A stretch of 64,000 nucleotides of DNA from RH-AL1 sp965249685 (GCA_965249685.1 CBDFMN010000003.1:1736001-1800000), one strand, 5' to 3'. Shown: positions 46,395 to 54,509, counted from the first letter of the stretch. Program-made: numbers and translations. Notes: a model not told the origin generated them from the sequence alone.

Positions 46395-46522
46395 CGCGTC
46401 CTCCAGTCGATCGCCGTATTCCATGCCGAGGATGCGCCGTAGGCAGGAGACGAACCGTGCCGATCAAACGTTGAGAGCAACGACGCTGATGACGTCGCTC
46501 CGATCCGACCCGTTGCGTGTGG

Positions 46523-47227
46523 TCACGTCATAGGACCGTCCGGCCTCGGTTCTGCCTGCTGTATCGACGGCCTCCCGCCGACGACCCCCGTACCGATCAA
46601 GCTATCGCGCGTCACGAGTTCCGCCAAGGTATCTTCGGACCATCCCGCCGTGCCCTCTGGGCGACGCGGCAGCACGAGGTAACGCATATCGGCATTGCTG
46701 TCGTGCACGCGCACGCGCACGTCCATGGAGACGTCGAGGCCGAACTCGCGCAACACAGCGCGCGGCTCGCGGACGGCTCGGGCGCGGTAGGACTTCGAAA
46801 TGTACCAGAGTGGTGGTTGCCCCAACAATGAACGCGGGTAGCACGAGCATAGCGTGCAGACGATAAGGTTGTGGTCCTGCAGCGTATTCTCGACCACGAC
46901 GAGCTGCGCCTCGCCGATCTTTACGCCGAACTCCGAAGCGGCGGATTTTCCGTCGGCGAGAAGGCGCGCCTTGAAGGCGGGGACCGCCCAGGCGCGGGCG
47001 ACCAGCCGCGCGCCGAGGTGAAGGCCGGGTGCGTCGAGACGACCGATCTCCTGCTCCACTTCGCCGGGCGCGAGCAGGCCCTTTTCGACGAGCAGCGCCT
47101 GCAGGGCATCGGTCAGCCGCGCCGCTTCCGCGTTGCCCGCTTCGCTCTCCAGCACGAGCGCCTCCTGCGCTGCGAAGGCCAAGGCAACCTTGATCGTTTC
47201 ACCTATCGCGTCGTCGGCCTCACGCAT
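46523..47227 (-). CDS. scnC: Thiocyanate hydrolase gamma / nitrile hydratase alpha subunit-like
   Basis: A 234-residue metal subunit. The cobalt-type motif VCTLCSC is present (C124, C127, C129), followed by YPRSLLGQPPLWYISKSYRARAVREPRAVLREFG, as in nitrile hydratase alpha and thiocyanate hydrolase gamma. The length is close to thiocyanate hydrolase gamma (about 243). In the active enzyme the first and last cysteines bind Co(III), with two oxidised. It is the last gene of the operon and overlaps the scnA-like gene by 8 nt. The likely reactions are thiocyanate to carbonyl sulfide and ammonia, or nitrile to amide; the sequence by eye cannot decide. No P44k/P47K-type cobalt activator gene is in the window. 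Confidence 0.72.
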   Translation of the reverse strand: MREADDAIGETIKVALAFAAQEALVLESEAGNAEAARLTDALQALLVEKGLLAPGEVEQEIGRLDAPGLHLGARLVARAWAVPAFKARLLADGKSAASEFGVKIGEAQLVVVENTLQDHNLIVCTLCSCYPRSLLGQPPLWYISKSYRARAVREPRAVLREFGLDVSMDVRVRVHDSNADMRYLVLPRRPEGTAGWSEDTLAELVTRDSLIGTGVVGGRPSIQQAEPRPDGPMT

Positions 47228-47522
47228 GTTCGGATTTCCCTGTCGCCGGTTCCATCCAGTGTTCGTAGATCTCGATAACGATGGTGTCGTCGGGCGCGCC
47301 CACGTAGTCTTCCCAGACCTCGCGCTGCAGGAACTCGACCCTGTAGCATTCGACGACGCGCCCACCCGCGTTACCGGTGGCAAGATCTTCGGGATTGAGG
47401 AAGCTGCCACAGAATTGGATGATGCGTCCGGTCTGGTGGCGAATGTAATAGGGCGTGCGTATATGGCCCGGCTTGTCCAGATCCAATACGCGGACCCTCT
47501 CGTTCAACGTATAGCGGGGCAT
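47220..47522 (-). CDS. scnA: Thiocyanate hydrolase alpha / nitrile hydratase beta C-terminal half-like
   Basis: A 100-residue protein matching the C-terminal SH3-like half of nitrile hydratase beta: RVRVLDLDKPGHIRTPYYIRHQTGRIIQF (compare GDxVRV...PGHTRxPxYxRGKxG), then YRVEFLQREVWEDYVG and DTIVIEIYEHWMEP. In thiocyanate hydrolase this half is a separate alpha subunit (about 126 residues). Its ATG overlaps the scnB-like stop (ATGA), and its own stop overlaps the scnC-like start. Splitting beta into two genes is the main reason to prefer thiocyanate hydrolase or a three-subunit nitrile hydratase over the usual two-subunit enzyme. Confidence 0.7.
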   Translation of the reverse strand: MPRYTLNERVRVLDLDKPGHIRTPYYIRHQTGRIIQFCGSFLNPEDLATGNAGGRVVECYRVEFLQREVWEDYVGAPDDTIVIEIYEHWMEPATGKSEHA

Positions 47523-47833
47523 CAGCGCGGCGGCTCGTTTGGGACCAGGCTCGCGGCCTTGGCCTCGAGCTCACCGGGCGACAGCACGCCCTTTTCTACG
47601 AGGATATCGATCATTGCCTCCAGACGCCGCCGATAGAACGAAAGCGCCTTGTACTTCTCGATACCGAAGGATTCGAAGCCTCGGCGCATCTCGTCGAGGC
47701 TGACCATCCGCCGCGTGCTGTCACCGAGAAGGTTACGGATCGCCTCGACCCGCTGCTCCCACTCGACCCAGGTTGGCTCCTGCCGCGGCACGGGTCCGGC
47801 AGGATCACCGCCGATATCGTGATAACCTCGCAA
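47522..47833 (-). CDS. scnB: Thiocyanate hydrolase beta / nitrile hydratase beta N-terminal half-like
   Basis: A 103-residue, largely helical protein beginning RGYHDIGGDPAGPV, a typical beta-subunit N-terminus (compare DxGG...GPV). The helical part is WVEWEQRVEAIRNLLGD, FGIEKYKALSFYRRRLEAMIDILVEKGVLSPGELE, matching the N-terminal half of nitrile hydratase beta (YYERWLxALExLLVEKGV). The start is TTG 47833, with AAAGGGG 6 nt upstream. It lies 12 nt after the NrtA-type binding protein gene and is coupled to the scnA-like gene. The gene order B-A-C is that of Thiobacillus scn genes. Confidence 0.7.
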   Translation of the reverse strand: MRGYHDIGGDPAGPVPRQEPTWVEWEQRVEAIRNLLGDSTRRMVSLDEMRRGFESFGIEKYKALSFYRRRLEAMIDILVEKGVLSPGELEAKAASLVPNEPPR

Positions 47834-47845
47834 GGACGACCCCTT

Positions 47846-49204
47846 TCAGATACGTTTAATGGCAAAGCTCGCGAGGTATTCCGCCGGCTTCTGCGGGTCA
47901 AACTCACGGCCCATGATCATGCGTTTCGCCATGCCCGTCGCTGGCGGCGTGAGGCCGAGGTCACGCATCGCGCGGGCGGCGCCGGTCGAGAGGAAGACGC
48001 GTTCCGCGACCGCCTTATAGTCAAGGTCAGTGGGAATGATCTTCCAGCGCCGCAGCTGCGTGAGCAACCAAATCCCCGTTGTCTCGTAGGGGAACGGGTC
48101 GAAGTCGATACGATCGGGCGCGTCGACCACCTTGCCGAGGCCATCGGCATAGTGCCCGGTTAGGACCTGTTCCAGCACTTTACGCGGTTGGTTGAGGTAG
48201 TTCGCCGGTGCCAACAGCTCGGCGACCCGCAGACGGTTCTCGTGCTTGTGGGCGAAATCAGTCGCTCGCACGACCGACCGGAGCACAGCCCCGAAGCTGT
48301 GAGGGCATTCCTTGAGGAACTTATCCGCGACCGAAAGCGTGCAGCAGGGATGGTCCGGGAATATGTCGCGGCTAAGCGTGTGGATGTATCCGACACCTTC
48401 GAAGACCGCGCGCTGACCCCACGGTTCGGCGAAGAGCATGCCGTCGAGATTGCCTGCCGCCATGTTAGCGACCGAGTCCGGCGGAGGGTAGACGCGCAGC
48501 TCGACGTCGTGGTCGGGATCGAGACCATGCTCGGCGAGAAAGTAGCGCAGGAGCATCGCGTGCACGGAGTGCTCATGCGGAATACCGAAGCGGAAGCCCT
48601 TCCAATCCTTGGGATCGCGCTTGTCCTTGTGTCGCGAGGCCATAGTGATGGCGTTGCCATTGGTGTTCTGCACCGTCGCGACGTGGGTTTGGATGGGGAG
48701 CGAACCGACCCCCAGGGACATGGTGAAAGGCATACCCAATACGAGGTGGGAGAGGTCGAACTCGCCGCTGCCAAGCTTGTCGCGCACCAGCGCCCAACTT
48801 GGCGTCCGCACCAAAGCGACGTCGAGTCCTTCGTTCCTATAGAAGCCCATCGCATCGGCCAGCAGCAGCGGAACCGTGCAGGTGATCGGAACGAAGCCGA
48901 TGGCGAGCTTCGTCTTTTCCAAAGGGCCGGCGCCGGTTTGGGCGATCGCCTTGGCTGCGCCGAGGGGCAGCGCCTCCGACAGTGCCGCGACCACCGTGCC
49001 CAGGCCGACCGCGGCGACGAGCTGGCGTCGCGTGGAGGCGTAAGGGAAAGCCGCCCGCAGCAACGACGTCTCGACCGCGCGGTCGAGGCGCGCCTCGCCG
49101 GTGTCTTCACCATCCGAAGCGGCGGTGCAGTCGAACGCAGCCGCGCGGCCGGAACAGCCGCATTGACAAGGGTTCCATCTCGGTATGTCGGCGTCGTCTT
49201 TCAT
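47846..49204 (-). CDS. NrtA/CmpA-like ABC substrate-binding protein (TAT-exported)
   Basis: A 452-residue periplasmic binding protein. A long N-terminal region with a Cys cluster (CQCGCSG, residues 13-19) precedes a twin-arginine signal (STRRQLVAAVGLGTVVAALS, RR at 59-60). The binding domain starts at KLAIGFVPITCTVPLLLADAMGFYRNEGLDVALVRTPSW and includes FGIPHEHSVHAMLLRYFLAEHGLDPD and MLFAEPWGQRAVFEG, as in nitrate/bicarbonate/cyanate binding proteins. GAGGA precedes ATG 49204. It sits in one operon with the scn-like genes, but its family partner permease and ATPase are the NrtB/NrtD-like genes on the other strand. Confidence 0.83.
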   Translation of the reverse strand: MKDDADIPRWNPCQCGCSGRAAAFDCTAASDGEDTGEARLDRAVETSLLRAAFPYASTRRQLVAAVGLGTVVAALSEALPLGAAKAIAQTGAGPLEKTKLAIGFVPITCTVPLLLADAMGFYRNEGLDVALVRTPSWALVRDKLGSGEFDLSHLVLGMPFTMSLGVGSLPIQTHVATVQNTNGNAITMASRHKDKRDPKDWKGFRFGIPHEHSVHAMLLRYFLAEHGLDPDHDVELRVYPPPDSVANMAAGNLDGMLFAEPWGQRAVFEGVGYIHTLSRDIFPDHPCCTLSVADKFLKECPHSFGAVLRSVVRATDFAHKHENRLRVAELLAPANYLNQPRKVLEQVLTGHYADGLGKVVDAPDRIDFDPFPYETTGIWLLTQLRRWKIIPTDLDYKAVAERVFLSTGAARAMRDLGLTPPATGMAKRMIMGREFDPQKPAEYLASFAIKRI

Positions 49205-49226
49205 CGTATCCTCGCGCGCGGCAGGC

Positions 49227-50063
49227 TCATCGACTTCTCACCGCCGCCTGAAAGGTAGCGAGCGCCTGGGCTTTGAGCGCGGTGAAGCTTGGATCGATCG
49301 TGGTCGCCGGTTGGCGCGGCCGTGGAATCCGAACGTCGAGGAAGGCCGCGATCCGCGTTGGTCGACGCGTCAGCAGTAGCAGGTGGTCCGCCAGGTAGAT
49401 TGCCTCTTCGAGATCATGGCTGACAAGCAGCGAGGTCGTTCGCGTTCTAGCCAAGACTTTTTGAAGCTGGTCGCGCATGACGAGCGTCATCTCGTAGTCG
49501 AGGGCGGAGAAAGGCTCGTCGAGGAAGAGCACCTCGGGTTCGACCACGAGCGCCCGCATGATCGACACGGTCTGCTGCTGGCCCCCGGAGAGTTCGTAGG
49601 GGTAGCGGTGGAGGTCAAACGTCAGATCGAACCCGGCGACAAGCTCGTCGATGCGGCGGCGGCGCTCCGCCGGTCCGACGCCCGCGAGTTTTAAGGGATA
49701 GGCGATGTTGTCGACCGCCCGCATCCAGGGAAACAAAGCGTCGCGATAATTTTGAAAGACGTAGCCGATCCGTGTCTGCGCGATCGTCTTGCCGTCGAAG
49801 AGGATCTCGCCGCCCTCGCGTGGCAGGATACCGGCGATGATGTTGATCAGCGTGCTCTTGCCGCAACCATTCGGACCGAAGATCGAGACGATGGCGCCCC
49901 GTGGCAAGTCGAGGTCGAAACCGTCGTACAGGGTGTTGCCGTCGAAGCGCTTGACGAGGCCGCGGACGGTGATGTGCGTCGCCAAGCCTGCGTGTCGCGC
50001 ACCGCTTTCCAAGCCGGGGGCATCGCGGCCGTTGATCGCCGACGGGATGTCGGCGAGCATCAA
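49227..50063 (-). CDS. NitT/TauT-type ABC ATPase (SsuB/TauB-like)
   Basis: A 278-residue ATPase. Walker A is GPNGCGKST, the Q-loop FQNYRDALFPW, Walker B VLFLDEPFSALDY, and the switch His SHDLEEAIYLADH. The signature is LSGGQQQT rather than the usual LSGGQQQR, a small departure. It energises the permease encoded at 51073-51888. Its ATG overlaps the stop of the preceding binding-protein gene (ATGA, 50060-50063). The family imports sulfonates, taurine, nitrate or related compounds. Confidence 0.85.
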   Translation of the reverse strand: MMLADIPSAINGRDAPGLESGARHAGLATHITVRGLVKRFDGNTLYDGFDLDLPRGAIVSIFGPNGCGKSTLINIIAGILPREGGEILFDGKTIAQTRIGYVFQNYRDALFPWMRAVDNIAYPLKLAGVGPAERRRRIDELVAGFDLTFDLHRYPYELSGGQQQTVSIMRALVVEPEVLFLDEPFSALDYEMTLVMRDQLQKVLARTRTTSLLVSHDLEEAIYLADHLLLLTRRPTRIAAFLDVRIPRPRQPATTIDPSFTALKAQALATFQAAVRSR

Positions 50064-51058
50064 AGGCCGATCTCCGCCTTCTGCAGGACCAGACTGCTGG
50101 CTTTCATCGGCGCCTTGAGCACGTGCTCTGCGCTGAAAAGGTCGATAAGCGCCTGGTACGAGCCGAGATCGCCGTCCTCGAGATCGGCGAACGCGCGCAG
50201 ATATGGCTGCGCCACGACCGCCACCTGGTCGGCTTTGATGGCGGTATACGTCGGCAGGATCGGCCGCACACTATTGAAATCGGTATTGGCGATTCGCGTC
50301 GCCTCATCCAGGACCTGCACGACCTTGCGCGCCGTCTCTGGCCGTTCCTTTAGGAACTTGGTCGTCATCACGGAGACGCCGGAATAGAACGGGTCGGCGA
50401 TGGCGGAGGAGCACGGATTGATTGCGGCCCGTTTGGCTTGCCCAAGGGCGATTGCGATCGAGCCGACCGGCTCCAGAGACAGCGTCGCGTCGACCGTCCC
50501 GGCGACGATGGCCGGAACCTGCAGGCCAACGGCGAGCTCTACGAGCCGCACGTCCTTGTCAGGGTCGAGTCCCGCCAAGCGGACGAGATGGCGCGAGATC
50601 GTCCGCCACTGGATGCCCGGTAGATGGCCGAGCGTCTTGCCGCGCAGATCCTTGAACGAGGTAATGGTGGACTCGCGGCCGACGATCAGGCCGTCGTTGA
50701 TACGATCGACCTTGATGCCGCCGCCCTGCAGGCCGAACACCTTGAAGGTGCCCGGAAACTTCTCCTCGGCCAAAGCGGTGATGCCGGCGGCGGCGCCTGG
50801 CGCGCCGATGTCGGCGCGACCCGAAACCAGAGAATCGATGATCTGGTTTGGCGCCTCGAAACGAGCGGCCTCGACGACGATACCGGCTTTCTCGAACAGC
50901 TTCCGGTCGAGCGCGACGTAGAACGCGGTCGTCTGCATGATCGGTAGCCAGGAGACGACCAGCTTTTCACCCGATTGCGCCCGGGCAGGAACCGCCGGCA
51001 GCAGGGCGGCGCCAAGGGCAGAGAGAGTGAAAGAGCGACGGCTCGGCCGGTTTGGCAT
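50060..51058 (-). CDS. NitT/TauT-type ABC substrate-binding protein (TAT-exported)
   Basis: A 332-residue periplasmic binding protein. The N-terminus PNRPSRRSFTLSALGAALLPAVPARAQ is a twin-arginine signal. The mature domain begins KLVVSWLPIMQTTAFYVALDRKLFEKAGIVVEAARFE and includes SGRADIGAPGAAAGITA and LPGIQWRTISRHLVRLAGLDPDKDVRLVELAV, typical of sulfonate/nitrate/taurine binding proteins. I chose ATG 51058 (GGAG 6 nt upstream); ATG 51073, overlapping the permease stop, is possible. It belongs with the flanking permease and ATPase genes as one complete importer in the scn-like operon. Confidence 0.85.
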   Translation of the reverse strand: MPNRPSRRSFTLSALGAALLPAVPARAQSGEKLVVSWLPIMQTTAFYVALDRKLFEKAGIVVEAARFEAPNQIIDSLVSGRADIGAPGAAAGITALAEEKFPGTFKVFGLQGGGIKVDRINDGLIVGRESTITSFKDLRGKTLGHLPGIQWRTISRHLVRLAGLDPDKDVRLVELAVGLQVPAIVAGTVDATLSLEPVGSIAIALGQAKRAAINPCSSAIADPFYSGVSVMTTKFLKERPETARKVVQVLDEATRIANTDFNSVRPILPTYTAIKADQVAVVAQPYLRAFADLEDGDLGSYQALIDLFSAEHVLKAPMKASSLVLQKAEIGL

Positions 51059-51072
51059 CGTGACTCCAGTCA

Positions 51073-51888
51073 TTATCGCCCGGCCCAGTGCACGAGGCGA
51101 GCTTCGAGCGTGGTGCATAATACGTTGAGAACGTAGCCGAGAGCGCCCGACAGAAGGATCGCGGCATAGAGGCCGGGCATATCAAAGGTGATCTGAGAGT
51201 CGATGATGCGTCGCCCCAGGCCGTTGTCCGAGCCGATGAACATCTCGGCGACGACGATCACGACCAGGGCGAGCGACACGGCCGTGCGCACACCGACGAA
51301 GGTCTGCGGCAGCGATTCGAAGAACGTCACGTCCGAGAAGACGCGCAGGCGCGGGGCGCCCATGATGCGGGCCGCAAGCATACGTGTCGGACGCGCGTTC
51401 ATCACCCCGTAGGCGACGTTGAAGACGATGATCAGCATGGCCGAAAAGCCGGCGACCGCGACCTTTGCGCCATCGCCAAGCCCGAAGACGATCATGAAGA
51501 GCGGGAAGAGAGCGGTCGCGGGTGTAGACCGGAAAAAATCGATGACGAATTCGAGCGATTTGTAGACGGAGGTGCTCGATCCGATGACGATGCCGAGCGG
51601 TATGCCGGCACAGGCCGCGACCGCAAAAGCCTCAAGCGTCCGGCGCAAGGTCTCAAGCAGGTCGGTGCCCAAGCCGCCCGACCACAGGCCGGCCACGAGC
51701 GCTTCGGCGGTCAGCAGGGGCGAGGGCAGAAGCTTGGGCGTCACCAGGCCGGCGCCGTTGACGAGGCCCCACACGATAAGAAGCAGGATCGGGCCAACGG
51801 CGGCCGGGAAGCCGCGCGTCCTCAAAAGGCTTGGGCGTCGGAGCACCCGGGGGCGGCGGACCGGCACTTCATCAAGACTGCTCGTCAC
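51073..51888 (-). CDS. NitT/TauT-type ABC permease (SsuC/TauC-like)
   Basis: A 271-residue inner-membrane permease with about six helices. The EAA-type loop is seen at AARIMGAPRLRVFSDVTFFESLPQTFVGVRTAVSLALVVIVVAEMF. The start is GTG 51888 with GAGG 7 nt upstream. It is the first gene of the seven-gene minus-strand operon ending in the scn-like genes. Copy B of the 81-nt element lies 107 nt upstream of this start. Confidence 0.86.
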   Translation of the reverse strand: MTSSLDEVPVRRPRVLRRPSLLRTRGFPAAVGPILLLIVWGLVNGAGLVTPKLLPSPLLTAEALVAGLWSGGLGTDLLETLRRTLEAFAVAACAGIPLGIVIGSSTSVYKSLEFVIDFFRSTPATALFPLFMIVFGLGDGAKVAVAGFSAMLIIVFNVAYGVMNARPTRMLAARIMGAPRLRVFSDVTFFESLPQTFVGVRTAVSLALVVIVVAEMFIGSDNGLGRRIIDSQITFDMPGLYAAILLSGALGYVLNVLCTTLEARLVHWAGR

Positions 51889-51994
51889 GCATACGCCTCA
51901 AAAGAGTAGCTCGGCACAGGACTAGGCCTGGGCGCCCGGGGTGTCGGGATCGTCCCCCGTCGGCCCGCGCGCCGTTGTCCGTCGCCGCGAAACC

Positions 51995-52075
51995 CTGTTC
52001 AAGGCAAAATGTTTGGCATCTGCCGCCTCACTTCGGGCAGCTCCTCCTTATCAGAGGTCAAGCGCAGGTTATGCG
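51995..52075 (-). promoter_or_regulatory. 81-nt element, copy B (upstream of tauC-like operon)
   Basis: Ungapped partner of copy A (44348-44428, plus strand), with about 60/81 identical positions. On the minus strand it begins CGCATAA at 52075 and ends GCCTTGAACAG at 51995, the same orientation relative to its operon as copy A. It is the only obvious sequence shared between the two transport-operon leaders. A common regulator binding site is the simplest reading; descent from a duplicated coding sequence is the alternative. Confidence 0.6.
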
Positions 52076-52171
52076 ATGACTCTGGCGCTTTCAACGACCT
52101 TCGGCGCACCCGTTGTTGATCTCGCGTACGACGGCCTTGCTCTCGACTTGATAGAGATCATGGTCGCCACG

Positions 52172-53272
52172 TTAGAGGTCCGAGACACCAATCCGCTTTG
52201 TCAACAGTGCCCAGTGGTGTGAGTCTGAAGTTCTCTGACAGAAGCGGCTGACGCTGGCCAGGATGGCGTCGGCCGATTTGGTCCAGGTGAAGGGCTTGGG
52301 GTCGGCGTTAGTGTGGTCGATGTAGGTTTGAATGGCGGCTTCAAGCTCGTCCGTGCTCTTGAAGGCGCCGCGCTGAAGCTGCCTGCGGCTGAGCAGCGCG
52401 AACCAGCCCTCGACCATGTTGAGCCAGGGGGCGCTGGTTGGAGTGAAGTGCAGGTGCCAGCGCGGGCGCTTGATGAGCCAGTCGTGGACAAAGCTGGTTT
52501 TGTGCATGGCGGCATTGTCCAGCACGAGATGAACATCGAGGTCGGCGGGCACGGCGGCCTCGACCTGGTCCAGGAAAGCGCGGAACTCGATTGCTCGGTG
52601 GCGGGCCTTGCAGGTGCCCACCACGGTTCCCGTTTTGACGTTCAGTGCCGCGAACAGGTCGATGGTGCCGTGGCGTTTGTAATCGTGAGTGTGCCGCTCG
52701 GGCTGGCCGGGGCGCATGGGCAGCACGGGGGCGGTGCCGTCGACGGCCTGGATCTGGGGCTTCTCGTCGACGCACAACACCAGCGCGCGCTCGGGCGGGT
52801 TCATGTACAGGCCCACCACGTCGCGCACCTTGTCCACAAAGGCCGGATCGGTCGACAGCTTGAAGGTCTCGGCCTTGTGCGGGGCCAAACCGAACGCGCG
52901 CTAGATGCGCGACACCATGGTCTGGCTCATGCCGAGCTTGCGCGCAATGGTTCGCGTCGAAGAGTGCGTGGCGCTTTCGGGCTGCGTGTCCAACGTCAGG
53001 CTGATCAGCCGCTCGACCTCGGCGTCGCCCACTTTGCGCGGGGCACCCGGCCGCGGTGCGTCGCCCAGGCCCTGCAGCCCATGCCGGGCGAAGCGCTTGC
53101 GCCACGTCATCACGCTCGGCCGGCTGACGCCCAAGCTGCGGGCCACGCCCATGTTGGTTGAGCCCGGTTCCGCGCAGGCCAGCACGATGCGGGCCCGCTG
53201 GGCGGTGGCCTGCCCGGTCTTGTGTCGCCGCACTAGGGCCGCCAAGGCGTCGCGCTCGCCTTCGCTTATTTG
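52172..53272 (-). pseudogene. IS630-family transposase, nonsense mutation and missing N-terminus
   Basis: The N-terminal HTH part (about 53272-52901: QATAQRARIVLACAEPGSTNMGVARSLGVSRPSVMTWRKRFARHG) and the DDE part (RAFGLAPHKAETFK onward: LVLCVDEKPQIQA, VHLVLDNAAMHKT, FTPTSAPWLNMVEGWFALLSRR) are in the same frame. They are separated by a single TAG (52901-52903) where relatives have Trp. The catalytic D, D and E are present. The first few family residues are missing at the SDR junction. The insertion lies between the transport operon and a run of broken oxidoreductase genes. Confidence 0.85.
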
Positions 53273-53275
53273 GCC
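52172..53275 (-). mobile_element. Truncated IS630-family insertion sequence
   Basis: A single IS630-type transposase gene fills the element. The 3' side is kept past the DDE domain. The 5' side runs straight into the truncated SDR gene near 53266-53275 with no matching terminal inverted repeat that I can find, so the left end appears deleted. The unusual C-terminal tail after RTSDSHH suggests that the normal end of the element lies near 52205. Immobile as it stands. Confidence 0.65.
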
Positions 53276-53583
53276 GCGGCGTAGAGCGCGTAGGTCGGCT
53301 GGTGGAGTCCGACCAAGCTCGACGACAAGCTGACGATGCGGCCGCCATCCCAAAGTCTCCCTGCCGCTTCGCGCAGGCCGTTGAACACACCCTTCAGGTT
53401 GATCGCGATCGCCTTGCCGCCATCGGCCTCGATCTTCACCACGAGCGTGTCCGCTTGCTCGCTACCCGACGCATAGTTGATCACCACCGCCAACCCGTCC
53501 TGCGCCAGCCGCCCGGCGACGGCGGCGCCGATGCCGCGCGATGCGCCGGTGATGATTGCGGTACTCGGCTGCAACTTCGTCAC
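53266..53583 (-). pseudogene. SDR oxidoreductase with internal deletion and truncated 3' end
   Basis: The reading frame starts normally (GTG 53583, then STAIITGASRGIGAAVAGRLAQDGLAVVINYASG) but jumps from GGKAIAI directly to NLKGVFNGLREAAGRLWDGGRIVSLSSS. Related SDRs have about 70-75 residues between these points, including NNAG. The ends of the gap in relatives both read IAI, so a deletion between short repeats is likely. The frame stops after YALYAAAK, just after the catalytic YxxxK, where the IS begins. The start overlaps the stop of the upstream MDR gene (GTGA), so it was the third gene of that operon. Confidence 0.8.
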
Positions 53584-54509
53584 GCGGACGCTACCTCGAC
53601 GATGACCTTGCCGCGCGCGCGGCCCGACGCCTGATAGGCGAACGCGTCGCCAAGCCGGTTGAGTGGCACGGTGCGATCGACCAGCACGGCAAGCTTGCCC
53701 GACGCGACCTGATCGATCAGCATCGCCAGCCGCGCCGCGTCCGATTGATGGAACACAAAGCTAGCGCTGACGCCGTGCACCGTTGCTAGTGCCTCGTCAG
53801 GCGACGAGGCGGTCGCCGCAAGATAGCCGCCCCGGCGCAGCACGCCGAACGACCGCTGCTGGGTCTCGCCGCCGATCGTGTCGAGCACAATGTCAACGTC
53901 GGAGACGACATCCTCGAACGCCTGCGATCTGTAGTCGATCACCTGATCGGCACCGAGACGGCGGGCGATTTCGAGGCCGTCGCCCGAAGCGGTGGCGATT
54001 ACGCGCGCGCCGGCATTGTGGGCAAGCTGAATGGCGAAGCTGCCGACGCCGCCCGCGCCGGCATGGATCAGCACGGTTTGGCCGGGTTGCATGTTGGCGA
54101 CCTCGAACAAGGCCTGATATGCGGTACCTGCGGTGGTTGGAACACCCGATGCTTGCTCGAACGACACCGACGCTGGCAGTGCGACGAGATGCGTGGCAGG
54201 CACGACCGCAACCTCGGCGAATGCCCCGCCGGCAGGCGGATCGGTGCGCGCCACGACCCGGTCACCGACGCTCCAGCCCTTCACGTCGCCGCCGACCTGT
54301 TCGACCGTACCGGCGAGGTCGGTGCCGAGTGTGTAGGGGAACGCGACCGGAAAGAAGTCGTGCATGAAGCCTTGCTGGATCTTGGTGTCGAGAGGGTTGA
54401 GTCCGGCCGCTGCGACGCGGACCAGCACCTCGCCCGCACCGATCACCGGCTCCGGCGTATCTTCGACAACAGGCTCGGCTTTATAGGCGGCAATACGCGC
54501 GGCCTTCAT
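53580..54509 (-). CDS. Zinc-type/quinone oxidoreductase (MDR family, NADP-dependent)
   Basis: A 309-residue medium-chain reductase. The GroES-like half has AAAGLNPLDTKIQQG and FPYTLGTDLAGTVEQVG; the cofactor half has VLIHAGAGGVGSFAIQLAHNAGARVIATAS. It lacks the structural-zinc cysteines, so it is a quinone-reductase-like member. It looks intact. It is coupled to the SnoaL-like gene upstream (ATGA, 54506-54509) and to the broken SDR downstream (GTGA). The divergent LysR relic at 55050 was probably its regulator. Confidence 0.83.
   Translation of the reverse strand: MKAARIAAYKAEPVVEDTPEPVIGAGEVLVRVAAAGLNPLDTKIQQGFMHDFFPVAFPYTLGTDLAGTVEQVGGDVKGWSVGDRVVARTDPPAGGAFAEVAVVPATHLVALPASVSFEQASGVPTTAGTAYQALFEVANMQPGQTVLIHAGAGGVGSFAIQLAHNAGARVIATASGDGLEIARRLGADQVIDYRSQAFEDVVSDVDIVLDTIGGETQQRSFGVLRRGGYLAATASSPDEALATVHGVSASFVFHQSDAARLAMLIDQVASGKLAVLVDRTVPLNRLGDAFAYQASGRARGKVIVEVASA

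Noticed and set aside
44593..49204. Nitrate uptake as the role of the Nrt-like genes
   Set aside because: No nitrate or nitrite reductase is nearby, and the operon carries scn-like hydrolase genes instead; NrtABD-like importers also carry cyanate, bicarbonate and similar anions.
52901..52903. TAG in the transposase read as a recoded residue or programmed stop
   Set aside because: IS630 transposases are normally a single frame with Trp here; a nonsense mutation in a truncated element is simpler.
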